Positions 35,250-44,747 of a stretch of DNA of 64,000 bases are shown one piece after another. This DNA comes from CAKSEI01 sp964403505. GTDB lineage: Bacteria > Bacillota > Clostridia > Oscillospirales > CAG-272. The translations under genes were made by a program, and so were the position numbers. The stretch is from NCBI GenBank assembly GCA_964403505.1, contig CAYOFP010000002.1:62001-126000 (forward strand). The letters are read 5' to 3'. The notes beneath the pieces are model-generated. The model did no database searches. It was not told the origin of the DNA and saw nothing but the letters and a program-made list of their open reading frames with translations. The number at the start of each line of letters is the position of its first letter. Positions within the stretch are counted from its first letter, which is position 1.

Positions 35250-35301
35250 TTTTTATATCCCTCCCCTCGCTTAAGCAGGAGCATATTATTTTTTCTTATG
35301 T

Positions 35302-35330
35302 ATTATAGACCATCACGACAAATTTGTCAA
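35302..35330 (-). promoter_or_regulatory. Promoter of rpsU
   Basis: Minus strand TTGACA (35325-35330), 17-base spacer, TATAAT (35302-35307): a full consensus match. The leader is about 45 nt. Confidence 0.92.
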
Positions 35331-35359
35331 TAGTTTTTGCATTTTTTAGCGAATACAGT

Positions 35360-37762
35360 TTATTTTACAACAATATTGACGAGCTTGCCGGGAATATAGA
35401 TCTCTTTTACGATCTCTTTGCCGGCGATATTCGCTGCGACTTTTTCATCGTTCTTGGCGGCGGCAAGGACGGTGTCCTTGTCAGCGTCGGCGGAAACGAC
35501 CACCTTGCCTCTGAACTTACCGCATACCTGTATCGCTATCTCGATCTCTGCGTCGACCGTTTTGCTCTCATCGAATTCAGGCCATTTCTCGAGCGAGAGT
35601 AACGTGTTCTCTCCGAGGTCGTGCCATATTTCTTCCGTGAGGTGGGGAGCGAACGGATTGAGCAGCTTGATGAATGTTTTGAGCTCGTCTACCGTTATCG
35701 AGCCGATGTCGTTTATCTCGTTGATCAGCGTCATCATAGCGGCGATCGCAGTATTAAACTTCATTTCCTCGATATCAGAGGAGACTTTCTTGATCGTCTT
35801 GTGGAATGAGGATTCGAGCTTAGGCGTCACGCCGTTTCCTTTTGCCATGGCAGGGAGGTCTGCGACTCTCTCGAGGAATCTCTTACATCCTCTGACACTC
35901 GATTCAGACCATGGTGCGGCAGAGCCGTAATCGCCCATAAAGAGTATGTAGGTACGCAGCGTGTCTGCGCCGAACTGCTCGACGACATCATTCGGGTCGA
36001 CGACGTTTCCTCTGGATTTCGACATTTTAACACCGTCTGCACCGAGTATCATACCCTGTGCCGAGCGCTTTGCATACGGCTCGGACGTGGTGACCTCTCC
36101 GATATCATAAAGGAACTTGTGCCAGAAACGTGAGTATATCATATGTCTTGTGACGTGTTCCATACCGCCGTTGTACCAGTCGACCGGCATCCAGTAACCA
36201 AGCTTTTCTTTGTCTGCAAATACCTCGTCGTTATTCGGGTCGATATAACGGAGGAAATACCAGGATGAGCCTGCCCATTGCGGCATGGTATCGGTCTCAC
36301 GCTTTGCATCCTTACCGCACTTGGGGCATTTGCATCTGACATAGGATTCTATTTTTGCGAGCGGCGATTCGCCGCCCTCGCCGGGCTCGAAGTTTTCGAT
36401 ATCGGGCAGTCTGAGCGGAAGCTCGTCATACGGAACTGCGACCATACCGCAGTCAGCGCAGTGTACGATCGGTATCGGCTCGCCCCAGTATCTCTGGCGG
36501 TTGAATGCCCAGTCCTTCATTTTGTACTGAACACCGGCGGTGCCGATCTTCTTTTCCTCTAAGTATTCGAGCATTTTGGCAATCGATGATTTCTTATCGG
36601 TAAATCCGTTCAGGAAGCCGGAGTTTACCATCTCGCCGTCGCCTGTATACGCCTCGACGCTGATGTCTCCGCCGCGGATGACCTCGATGATATCAATACC
36701 GAATTTCTTTGCGAAGTCATAGTCACGCTGGTCGTGAGCAGGCACTGCCATGATCGCACCCGTGCCGTAACCCATCATAACATAGTCCGAGATGTAAACG
36801 GGGATCTCCTTGCCGTTGATCGGGTTAATGGCGCATAAACCGTCGAGCCTGACGCCTGTTTTGTCTTTGACGAGCTGTGTGCGCTCAAATTCGGTCATTT
36901 TTGCGCATTTTTCACGATAATCCGATACCTCGTTCATGTTTGCGATCATATCGGAGTATTTGTCGATTATCGGGTGCTCGGGAGCGATTACCATAAATGT
37001 TACGCCGAAGAGGGTATCGCATCTTGTGGTGTATATCGTCAGCTTCTCGTCGGTATCCTTGATCTCAAAGTTTACGAACGCACCTGTCGATTTTCCGATC
37101 CAGTTTTCCTGCTGTGCTCTGATGTTTGCAGGGTAGTCCACCTCATCAAGTCCCGTAAGGAGCTTGTCTGCGTACTCGGTAATGCGCAAATACCAGACGT
37201 CCTTTGACTTCTGCACGATGTCTGTATGGCAGATATCGCATTTGCCTCCCTGTGAGTCCTCGTTTGAGAGAACGACCTTGCAGTGAGGGCAGTAGTTGAC
37301 GAGCGCCTTATCACGGAAAACGAGTCCCTTTTCAAAAAGCTTTAAGAAGATCCACTGCGTCCATTTGTAGTAGTTTTCGTCGGTCGTATCTATGGTTTTC
37401 GACCAGTCAAAAGAGAAACCGACTTTTTTGAGCTGGGATGTGAATTTTGCTATATTGGTATCGGTGACTATTCTCGGGTGAGTACCCGTTTTCACCGCAT
37501 AGTTTTCGGTCGGCAGACCGAATGCGTCAAAGCCGATCGGGAAGAGGACGTTATATCCCTGCATTCTCCTTTTTCTGCATATGACCTCCATGCCCGAGTA
37601 TGCCTTTATGTGTCCTACGTGCATTCCTGCGCCCGACGGGTACGGGAATTCGATCAGACCGTAAAATTTCGGCTTTGAATAGTCATCACTTGCTTCAAAA
37701 GCGTGTGCTTTTTCCCATTCATTCTGCCACTTCGGCTCGATGGTTTTAAAATCGTATTTCAT
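35360..37762 (-). CDS. leuS: Leucyl-tRNA synthetase
   Basis: 800 aa class I synthetase. The HIGH-type motif is PYPSGAGMHVGHIKAYSG (about residues 39-56) and the KMSKS motif is GVKMSKSRGNVV (about residue 575). The zinc-type segment CPHCKVVLSNEDSQGGKCDICH and the CP1 editing domain (YTTRCDTLFGVTFMVIAPEHP) are present. The gene is the last of the long minus-strand unit, 18 bases after rsfS, and there is no T-box in that gap, so leucine-specific control is not apparent here. Confidence 0.97.
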   Translation of the reverse strand: MKYDFKTIEPKWQNEWEKAHAFEASDDYSKPKFYGLIEFPYPSGAGMHVGHIKAYSGMEVICRKRRMQGYNVLFPIGFDAFGLPTENYAVKTGTHPRIVTDTNIAKFTSQLKKVGFSFDWSKTIDTTDENYYKWTQWIFLKLFEKGLVFRDKALVNYCPHCKVVLSNEDSQGGKCDICHTDIVQKSKDVWYLRITEYADKLLTGLDEVDYPANIRAQQENWIGKSTGAFVNFEIKDTDEKLTIYTTRCDTLFGVTFMVIAPEHPIIDKYSDMIANMNEVSDYREKCAKMTEFERTQLVKDKTGVRLDGLCAINPINGKEIPVYISDYVMMGYGTGAIMAVPAHDQRDYDFAKKFGIDIIEVIRGGDISVEAYTGDGEMVNSGFLNGFTDKKSSIAKMLEYLEEKKIGTAGVQYKMKDWAFNRQRYWGEPIPIVHCADCGMVAVPYDELPLRLPDIENFEPGEGGESPLAKIESYVRCKCPKCGKDAKRETDTMPQWAGSSWYFLRYIDPNNDEVFADKEKLGYWMPVDWYNGGMEHVTRHMIYSRFWHKFLYDIGEVTTSEPYAKRSAQGMILGADGVKMSKSRGNVVDPNDVVEQFGADTLRTYILFMGDYGSAAPWSESSVRGCKRFLERVADLPAMAKGNGVTPKLESSFHKTIKKVSSDIEEMKFNTAIAAMMTLINEINDIGSITVDELKTFIKLLNPFAPHLTEEIWHDLGENTLLSLEKWPEFDESKTVDAEIEIAIQVCGKFRGKVVVSADADKDTVLAAAKNDEKVAANIAGKEIVKEIYIPGKLVNIVVK

Positions 37763-37780
37763 TTCTATTCTCCAGATAAA

Positions 37781-38140
37781 TTATTTTTCGGTTATATATT
37801 CGGAAATGTCGATTTCCTCGGCATCTGCCCATAGCTTTTCGAGATCGTAAAACTCTCTCGTTTCATGATAAAATATGTTGACTATCACAGAGGAATAGTC
37901 GAGAAGCACCCACGACGCCTCGGCATAACCCTCGATGTGGTGGGGCGTTATGTCCTTTAGACCCATTTTGTACTCGACCTCGCCTGCAAATGCTTTGACC
38001 TGAGTATTTGAAAAGCCCGAGCATATCACAAAATAGTCGGCGATTATGGTCTTATCGGTCACATGAAGCAGACGGATGTTTTTTGCGTCTTTTTCGTTTA
38101 GTATCTTGATTATTTCTATGGCTTTTTCTTGGCTTGTCAT
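37781..38140 (-). CDS. rsfS: Ribosome silencing factor RsfS
   Basis: 119 aa. RsfS binds L14 and blocks subunit joining during starvation. The conserved core is KNIRLLHVTDKTIIADYFVICSGFSNTQVKAFAGEVEY and SWVLLDYSSVIVNIFYHETREFYDLEKLW. The ATG at 38140 is preceded by AAGGAG and overlaps the yqeK stop by four bases. Longer in-frame starts upstream would run into yqeK and add unrelated residues. Confidence 0.95.
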   Translation of the reverse strand: MTSQEKAIEIIKILNEKDAKNIRLLHVTDKTIIADYFVICSGFSNTQVKAFAGEVEYKMGLKDITPHHIEGYAEASWVLLDYSSVIVNIFYHETREFYDLEKLWADAEEIDISEYITEK

Positions 38141-38736
38141 TTTTTCTCCTTGTTTAATAAGCTGTCTCTCGCACGAAGTGTGCGTGAATTTACGTGTTCT
38201 CCTTTTTTTGTCAGGTGAGCGATGGTATTTGAAAGGGAAATAAGACATGCGGTATCGAGGATATCGCCGTCTGTTATTCTTTGTGTAAAATATCGGTACA
38301 GCGCCTGACAGTCGCTGTATTTTCTCGTCGGTTCGATATAATCGGCGAGGAAGATCACCTTTTCAAGGAAAGACATATTCGCATCCCCCGTTGTGTGATT
38401 GAATATTGCGCCGTATATCTCGTCGTTTACGATATCGGGAAATAATTCACGTGCCTTTACCGCTCCGGTGAAGGCGTGCAGTATTTTGGGCGAGAGCATG
38501 TCTTCCTCGTTTAAGATAAGTCCCGAATCCCGGATGATCTTTAAGTGTTCACTCCGATCGAGCTCTTTTGTTATATCGTGTAAGAGCCCGGCAGTCTCGG
38601 CCGCTTCGCAGAGGTCGCCTCTGCCGAGCAGACGGCACATCTCGCCCGCCGTATCCCGTACCGAATAAACATGCCCGAGCCTTTCCTGTGACAGAACGGT
38701 ATTTATATATTTCTCTATATCGCAGAACTTAGACAT
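38137..38736 (-). CDS. yqeK: HD-domain diadenosine tetraphosphatase YqeK
   Basis: 199 aa. The HD motif is in GLLHDITKE (about residues 45-53); histidines HVYSVRDTA, HTTGD and D (FLADYIEPTRKYS) complete the metal site. YqeK-type enzymes hydrolyse Ap4A symmetrically in Gram-positive bacteria. It lies between nadD and rsfS, the standard Firmicutes order, overlapping nadD by eight bases. Confidence 0.92.
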   Translation of the reverse strand: MSKFCDIEKYINTVLSQERLGHVYSVRDTAGEMCRLLGRGDLCEAAETAGLLHDITKELDRSEHLKIIRDSGLILNEEDMLSPKILHAFTGAVKARELFPDIVNDEIYGAIFNHTTGDANMSFLEKVIFLADYIEPTRKYSDCQALYRYFTQRITDGDILDTACLISLSNTIAHLTKKGEHVNSRTLRARDSLLNKEKK

Positions 38737-39346
38737 ACAGACCGTTTTCCTTTATATATTTTGCGACGTTTTCATGTGTAAATTCCGTGATATTACGGTT
38801 TTTATAGATTCTCTCTCTTATTTCCGAGGATGAGATATCTATGATGTCGCATAATAGCTCATAAGAGACAAGTCCGAATCTCTCGTGTAATTCTGCAGAC
38901 ATTGAGCGAAGGGCAGAGATATCGTCTTTGTGCCGTGGGATATATGCGAGCTCGCATATCTTCATCAGCTCCTCTGCACGGTGCCATGTGTCAAAAGATA
39001 AGAGCATATCGCTTCCGCAAAGTAATATCAGCTTATCGCAAAGCGGCAGAAAATGCATCGCCGTTTCATAAGTATAGCTGACGTCGCCTTTCGCTATTTC
39101 ATAGTCTGATATTTCGAGGGTTTTGCCGTATTCCCGAAACGTGCCGAAAGCGATTCTTAACATATCAAGCCGTGCGGACGGCGAATCGGCAAAGGAAAGT
39201 GACTTGTGAGGAGGGATAAACGACGGCATAATAAGCAGGTTATCAATGAGGCCGGAGCTCAAAAATACGCTTGCCGCTTGCATATGCCCTTTGTGTACCG
39301 GGGCGAATGTTCCGCCGTAGATCCCGAGTCTTTTATATTTTTTCAT
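38729..39346 (-). CDS. nadD: Nicotinate-nucleotide adenylyltransferase
   Basis: 205 aa. It adenylates nicotinate mononucleotide in NAD synthesis. The nucleotidyltransferase motif GGTFAPVHKGHMQAA is at residues 10-24 and the C-terminal SSSEIRERI (ISSTxIR-type) motif is present. Its ATG overlaps the yhbY stop by four bases. Confidence 0.95.
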   Translation of the reverse strand: MKKYKRLGIYGGTFAPVHKGHMQAASVFLSSGLIDNLLIMPSFIPPHKSLSFADSPSARLDMLRIAFGTFREYGKTLEISDYEIAKGDVSYTYETAMHFLPLCDKLILLCGSDMLLSFDTWHRAEELMKICELAYIPRHKDDISALRSMSAELHERFGLVSYELLCDIIDISSSEIRERIYKNRNITEFTHENVAKYIKENGLYV

Positions 39347-39633
39347 AATTCTATTTTTTTATGATTTTCAGACTCTTTATATAATACAAATTTTTTACCG
39401 ATGACCTGAACGCACACTGCGTCTGTTGCCTCGGCAATTTCGTTTGCCGCTTCGGCAGGGGAGACGGGACTTGAGTCGAGGACATTGATTTTGATAAGCT
39501 CTCTTGCCTCGAGTGCGGCCGACAGCTGTTTGATAATTTCCCCGGAAATACCCGATTTTCCTATCTGAAATATCGGGTCGATTTTCATTGCCAGCCCCTT
39601 AAGATATGCTCTTTGTTTCGTTGTTATCGTCAT
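39343..39633 (-). CDS. yhbY: YhbY/CRS1 RNA-binding protein
   Basis: 96 aa, the full CRM domain: TKQRAYLKGLAMKIDPIFQIGKSG … VLYKES. Members bind ribosomal precursors. The start overlaps rdgB by 35 bases, longer than is usual, but the N-terminus TTKQRAYLKGLA fits the family, so the overlap seems real. Confidence 0.92.
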   Translation of the reverse strand: MTITTKQRAYLKGLAMKIDPIFQIGKSGISGEIIKQLSAALEARELIKINVLDSSPVSPAEAANEIAEATDAVCVQVIGKKFVLYKESENHKKIEL

Positions 39634-40231
39634 ATAGATGCTTCCTTAATTCTGCGATAAATAATTTTGCGGCGTTTGCACGGTGTGATTTTCCGTCTTT
39701 TTCTTCGGCGGATATCTCGCCCCATGTTTTCGGTGAACCCTCGCCGATAAATAACGGATCGTAGCCGAAGCCCCCGTTTCCACGTGGTGCAGTTGCGATC
39801 TTACCTTCGGCTTTTCCTGTTACGGTAAACGTATCGCCGTTTGTGAAAACGCAGGCGATCGCGCAGACATACCGTGCCGTGCGTTCTTCGTCCGGCGTGT
39901 TTTTCAGCTTTTCGAGCAGGAGAGCGTTATTTGCTTCGTCGTCTCCGTGAACGCCCGAGAAGCGTGCCGAGAAAATACCGGGCGCTCCTCCGAGCGCATC
40001 GACGCATATTCCCGAGTCGTCGGCAAATGTGATATATCCGTGTCCTGCGGCGCACTTTGCTTTTATCATCGCATTCCCCTCGAAGGTATCTGCGTCCTCG
40101 ACTGCATCGTCGGTAATTCCTGCGTCCTTAAGCGAGAGAACGGTGATATCAAGCTCGGGACATTCGGTGCGAAAAATATTCTGAAATTCTCTTACTTTAT
40201 TCTTATTTGATGTTGCAAGTACGATTTCCAT
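39599..40231 (-). CDS. rdgB: XTP/dITP diphosphatase (RdgB/HAM1)
   Basis: 210 aa. It removes non-canonical purine triphosphates. Motifs are LATSNKNKVREFQ at the N-terminus, FADDSGICVDALGGAPGIFSARF and GGFGYDPLF. The ATG at 40231 is preferred over an in-frame TTG at 40240. The ftsY stop (40233-40235) is one base upstream, so translation is probably coupled; no strong Shine-Dalgarno is visible. Confidence 0.94.
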   Translation of the reverse strand: MEIVLATSNKNKVREFQNIFRTECPELDITVLSLKDAGITDDAVEDADTFEGNAMIKAKCAAGHGYITFADDSGICVDALGGAPGIFSARFSGVHGDDEANNALLLEKLKNTPDEERTARYVCAIACVFTNGDTFTVTGKAEGKIATAPRGNGGFGYDPLFIGEGSPKTWGEISAEEKDGKSHRANAAKLFIAELRKHLYDDNNETKSIS

Positions 40232-40232
40232 A

Positions 40233-41138
40233 TCATTCAAACAGAGCGTCTATGAACTCGTCTGGATCAAAACGCTGTAGATCCTCCATTTTTTCGCCCA
40301 CGCCGATAAACCGTACGGGGATATCGAGCATTTTCTTTATGGAAAATACAATGCCGCCCTTTGCTGTGCCGTCAAGCTTTGTGAGTACCAGACCGGTTAT
40401 GTTTGCGGCGTTTTTGAATTCCATTGCCTGATTTACGGCGTTCTGTCCTGTCGTGGAGTCGAGCACGAGGAAGGTTTCCCGTGAGCAGTCGGGCAGCTCA
40501 CGGTCGATGACACGGTTGATTTTTGCGAGCTCGTCCATCAGATTCTTTTTATTGTGCAGTCGGCCTGCCGTGTCGATGATCAGCACGTCTGCCTTCTTGC
40601 TTTTTGCGGAGTTGATGGCGTCAAAAACGACTGCCGCAGGGTCCGAGCCCTCGTTTTGCTTGATGATATCGACGCCGACACGCTCTGACCATATTGTCAG
40701 CTGATCGATCGCCGCCGCACGGAAGGTATCTGCTGCGGCGAGCACGACCTTGTTGCCTTCGCTTTTCATGACATGAGCGATCTTGGCAATCGACGTTGTT
40801 TTTCCGACGCCGTTTACACCGATGACCAGAATGACAGCCGGCTTTCTTTCTGTCGCAAGGGGAGTTGCCTCGCCTATCATTTCACGCAGTATCTCTTTCA
40901 GCGCCGCATAGGCGGCGTCGGTCTCCGATATGCGCTCGTCTTTTATCTTTGCACGGAGCTTTGTGATGATTTCTTCTGTCGTATCAAAGCCGATATCCGC
41001 ACATATGAGTATTTCCTCGAGGCTCTCGAGCAGTTCCTCGTCCACTTTTACAAACGAGGAAAACAGATTGTGTATTTGCCCGAAAAGGCTCGCTTTTGTT
41101 TTGGATAGACCGTTTTTCAGGCTCTCAAAGAATCCCAT
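40233..41138 (-). CDS. ftsY: Signal recognition particle receptor FtsY
   Basis: 301 aa. The N-domain is short and lacks the long acidic region of E. coli FtsY, as is common in Firmicutes. The G-domain has GVNGVGKTTSIAK, DTFRAAA, IIDTAGR and TKLDGTAKGG. It receives ribosome-nascent chain complexes with SRP at the membrane. It overlaps smc by one base (shared A of ATG/TAA) in the usual smc-ftsY order. Confidence 0.96.
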   Translation of the reverse strand: MGFFESLKNGLSKTKASLFGQIHNLFSSFVKVDEELLESLEEILICADIGFDTTEEIITKLRAKIKDERISETDAAYAALKEILREMIGEATPLATERKPAVILVIGVNGVGKTTSIAKIAHVMKSEGNKVVLAAADTFRAAAIDQLTIWSERVGVDIIKQNEGSDPAAVVFDAINSAKSKKADVLIIDTAGRLHNKKNLMDELAKINRVIDRELPDCSRETFLVLDSTTGQNAVNQAMEFKNAANITGLVLTKLDGTAKGGIVFSIKKMLDIPVRFIGVGEKMEDLQRFDPDEFIDALFE

Positions 41139-44100
41139 TATCCTAATTTCACTCCGATCTTTTTCTCAACCTCATTTACGTTGATCGAAAGAACCTTGGA
41201 GATACCTCTCTCCTGCATGGTGATACCGTAAAGAGAATCTGCGACCTCCATCGTTCCTCTTCTGTGTGTAATAATGATAAATTGAGTTTTATTTGAAAAT
41301 TTCTTTGCATATTCTGCAAATTTTGTGACGTTGACCTCGTCTAAGGCCGCCTCGATCTCGTCGAGCAGACAGAAGGGCGACGGATTTACCTTCAGTATTG
41401 CGAAATACAGTGCGATTGCGACGAATACCTGCTCACCGCCCGAAAGGAGCTGTAGATTCTTGATGATCTTACCGGGAGGTGCGACGTTGATGTCGATGCC
41501 GCTCTCGAGTATGTTGTCGGGATCGGTCAGCACGAGATCTGCGTTTCCTCCTCCGAATAATTCCTTGAATACAGCCTTGAAGTTGACGTTTATTTCCTGC
41601 ATGGCTGCGGCGAATTTGTTTCTCATTTCCGTCTCGAGCTTGTCTATGATACCCGTCAGATCTTCTCTTGAATTATTCAGGTCGTTTACCTGATTTGATA
41701 AGAAGTCATAGCGCTGCTTCACTTCTGAGTATTCGTCGATTGCGCCGACGTTGATAGGGCCGAGCGCACGCAACTTGTTGCGGAATTCGTTAACTTTTGC
41801 CGCTATCTGGGGTCTTGTATCCTTCGTCACCTCGGGATAGCCGAGCGCACAGGCACTTGCGTATGTCAGTTCGTAATCGTCCCATATCTTGCTTGCCATG
41901 CCGTCCTGTTTTGAGAGCAAGGAAGCACGCTTTGTCTCGAGCAGGGTGTATTCGCGGTATTTTAATTCACGCTCGTGTGTTTTATCCTTGTATTCCGTGC
42001 GCAGGGAATTAATTTTCACATCAAGAGACAAGATGATATCGCGAAGTTCGGCTGAGCGTTTTTCAAAGGCTTCGAGCTCTTCTGTCGCTCCGCCGAGACT
42101 TTTGGCATTCGCACTGATCTGATTCTTTATGGATATCAGCTTTTGATTGTAAAGAGCGATCTGTGCGGTCTTTGCGTTGCAGTCTTCCTTTACGCTGAGG
42201 ATCGCCGTGTCGGTGTCGTCAATTTGCTTTTTCGCTGCCGCTGCATCCTTTTCTTTCGATGTTATTTCAATGAGCAGGGAGTTTTTCGCATCGATTGCCG
42301 AGTCTAACGCTTCGTGGGCCTCCCTGCACAGACTTTCCGATATGTTAATCTCTTCCTTTATCTTTTCAGAGAGCCCTTCTTTTTCGGTGATTAACGCCGT
42401 AATGCGTTCGATCTCTTCCTTCTTGTGCTTCTCAGCTTCTTCATGTGAGCGTAAAGATGATAAGAGCAACTCCGCCTGCGCCTTTTCGGCGTCTTTTTGA
42501 GCGGATAGAACCTGCATCTGCGTATCCTCGGCTGAGCAGAGACTCGTGAGGATAGCAATTTTTGATTCCATATCGGAAATGGAAAAATTGACGTCGTCGG
42601 CATTCTTTTCACATTCGGAAAGGAGCTTTTCCGTCTCCTTTTCCTCACTCTCGAGTCTGACGATATCTTTTTGTATTTCTTCCATCTCGAGCGCACGTGA
42701 GAGGATGCCGCTTTCCCGTCTGGATGAACCGCCGGTAAATGAACCGCCGGTATTGATGATCTGCCCGTCGAGCGTTACACATTTGATCTTGTATCCGATG
42801 GCACGTTCCATCGCCGTTGCGTTGTCGAGATTATCGAATACCACCGTGCGGCCGAGCAGGTTTTTTACGATCTCATCGTATTTTCTGTCACGGCGAACGA
42901 GCGTGTCTGCATAACCGACATAGCCCTTCGATGACTCAATGGTCTTCCTATCGACATTCAGCGGCTGTGCGGTGATGGACGACACGGGGAAGAATGTGGC
43001 TCTTCCAGCCCTGTTTTCTTTCAGCAGGCTGATTGCCGCCTTTGTTGTCGCCTCGTCATCGCAGACGATATTTTGTATGTTATTGCCGAGGGCGGTTTCG
43101 ATCGCGACGGTGTGTTTTTCGCCGACATCAATAATATCGGAGACCGTGCCGATAACACCGGGCAGCTTGCCGGCGGCTTTTTCGTTCATTATGAATTTAA
43201 CGCTTGATGCATAACCCTCGAAGTGCTCTGCCATGCGCTTTAATGTAGCCAGACGCTGATGCGCCGACGCTGACTTCAGTGCTAGTTTGTCCTTCTTTGC
43301 AGTAAGCGACAGCTTTTCTTCGTTATATTCTTTTGATTTTGTGTCCTTGAGCGACTGCACCTCTTCTTTGGCTGCGTCGATCTGTGCGGTGTATGCGGCG
43401 ATGGTCGCCTGAGCCTTTTCGATTCTGTCGCTGATAAACTTATCGTTCTCGCGGCATTTTTCGAGCTCGTTTTTCGTCTCCTCGATATCGGGAGCGCCTT
43501 CATCGTCGGATAGGGATTCGAGCTTGGCTTTCAGCTCTATCACAGAGTCGCTTACGGCTCTCGCCTCCTCGAGCTTTGCGTCTCTTTCGCTCTCGAGACG
43601 GAAGATCTCTTTTCTTGTCTCCTCTAACGCCGTCACGCTTTCCTTGAAGCGGCTGTCAGCTTCTTTTAAGGCGTCTGATTCGGCGTCATACGCATGGGAG
43701 AATTCGTTTCGTTGTTCAGTGAGAGCGATGAGAGCGTCCTCAGATTCCTTTTTTTCGATCTCGAGGTGGGATATCTGTGATTCGTAATGCTTGATATCGT
43801 TTTCGAGCACCTTTCCCGATGATTCGAGAGAATGGAATTTTTCGGTGTATTCACGGATATTTTTATCACAGAGCTCGCTTTGCCTTTTGGCTTCCTGCTG
43901 CTCCTCGAATGCTTTGTCGTTCTGGTTTTCAAGCGAAGCTATGATATCGTCGATTATCTCGAGCTCTTTTGATGAGACGGTATAATTTGCATCGACGCTT
44001 TCAAACTGGCTTTTTATATCCTCGATGTCGTAAAGCCAGAGGGATATATCCGCCTGCTTTTTTTCGTCGTACAGATCGAGATATGTACGTGCCTTTGATG

Positions 44101-44740
44101 CTTCTTTTTCGAGAGGGCCGACACGGGATTCAAGTTCGCTTAAAATATCCGTTATTCTGACGAGGTTGTCGTTTGTCTCATCGAGTTTGCGTTCTGCCTC
44201 TTTCTTTTTATAGCGGTATTTTGATATACCTGCCGCTTCCTCAAAGATGATGCGCCTGTCGTCGCTTTTCTGAGAGATTATTTCGGCGATTTTGCCTTGT
44301 CCTATTACAGAATATCCGGTTCTTCCGATACCGGTATTCATAAACATCTCGGAAATATCCTTGAGCCTGACAGGCTTTGCGTTAATAAAATACTCGCTTT
44401 CGCCGGTACGGTAGTATCTTCTTGTGACGGTCACCTCGTCATAGTCGATATTCATTCTGTTGTTCGGGTCGGTATTGTCGATTGACAGCGATACCTCGGC
44501 AAAGCCCATTTGACGGCGTGTGTCCGTTCCGCCGAATATAACGTCCTCCATTTTGTTTCCGCGGATGTTTTTCGAGGAGATCTCGCCGAGTACCCATCTG
44601 ATCGCATCGGAAATGTTGGATTTTCCGCTTCCGTTCGGACCGACGATGATCGTCACGCCGCCGTCAAAATTGATGACGGTCTTATCAGGAAACGACTTGA
44701 AGCCCTGCATTTCGAGTGATTTTATGCGCATTTCGGACAC
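41138..44740 (-). CDS. smc: Chromosome segregation ATPase SMC
   Basis: 1200 aa, full length. The N-terminal Walker A is GPNGSGKSNI (residues about 31-40). Two long coiled coils flank the hinge (about residues 510-680; LPGVIGTVSDIIDVGEKHTVAIETALG). The C-terminal signature LLSGGEQVFVAIAL and Walker B PFCLLDEIEAALDEVN complete the head. SMC with ScpAB compacts and segregates the chromosome. It sits in the classic rnc-smc-ftsY cluster, here with a radical SAM gene inserted ahead of smc. Confidence 0.97.
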   Translation of the reverse strand: MSEMRIKSLEMQGFKSFPDKTVINFDGGVTIIVGPNGSGKSNISDAIRWVLGEISSKNIRGNKMEDVIFGGTDTRRQMGFAEVSLSIDNTDPNNRMNIDYDEVTVTRRYYRTGESEYFINAKPVRLKDISEMFMNTGIGRTGYSVIGQGKIAEIISQKSDDRRIIFEEAAGISKYRYKKKEAERKLDETNDNLVRITDILSELESRVGPLEKEASKARTYLDLYDEKKQADISLWLYDIEDIKSQFESVDANYTVSSKELEIIDDIIASLENQNDKAFEEQQEAKRQSELCDKNIREYTEKFHSLESSGKVLENDIKHYESQISHLEIEKKESEDALIALTEQRNEFSHAYDAESDALKEADSRFKESVTALEETRKEIFRLESERDAKLEEARAVSDSVIELKAKLESLSDDEGAPDIEETKNELEKCRENDKFISDRIEKAQATIAAYTAQIDAAKEEVQSLKDTKSKEYNEEKLSLTAKKDKLALKSASAHQRLATLKRMAEHFEGYASSVKFIMNEKAAGKLPGVIGTVSDIIDVGEKHTVAIETALGNNIQNIVCDDEATTKAAISLLKENRAGRATFFPVSSITAQPLNVDRKTIESSKGYVGYADTLVRRDRKYDEIVKNLLGRTVVFDNLDNATAMERAIGYKIKCVTLDGQIINTGGSFTGGSSRRESGILSRALEMEEIQKDIVRLESEEKETEKLLSECEKNADDVNFSISDMESKIAILTSLCSAEDTQMQVLSAQKDAEKAQAELLLSSLRSHEEAEKHKKEEIERITALITEKEGLSEKIKEEINISESLCREAHEALDSAIDAKNSLLIEITSKEKDAAAAKKQIDDTDTAILSVKEDCNAKTAQIALYNQKLISIKNQISANAKSLGGATEELEAFEKRSAELRDIILSLDVKINSLRTEYKDKTHERELKYREYTLLETKRASLLSKQDGMASKIWDDYELTYASACALGYPEVTKDTRPQIAAKVNEFRNKLRALGPINVGAIDEYSEVKQRYDFLSNQVNDLNNSREDLTGIIDKLETEMRNKFAAAMQEINVNFKAVFKELFGGGNADLVLTDPDNILESGIDINVAPPGKIIKNLQLLSGGEQVFVAIALYFAILKVNPSPFCLLDEIEAALDEVNVTKFAEYAKKFSNKTQFIIITHRRGTMEVADSLYGITMQERGISKVLSINVNEVEKKIGVKLG

Positions 44741-44747
44741 CTCTTTC

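Noticed and set aside
37763..37780. Possible T-box before leuS
   Set aside because: Only 18 bases separate leuS from rsfS.
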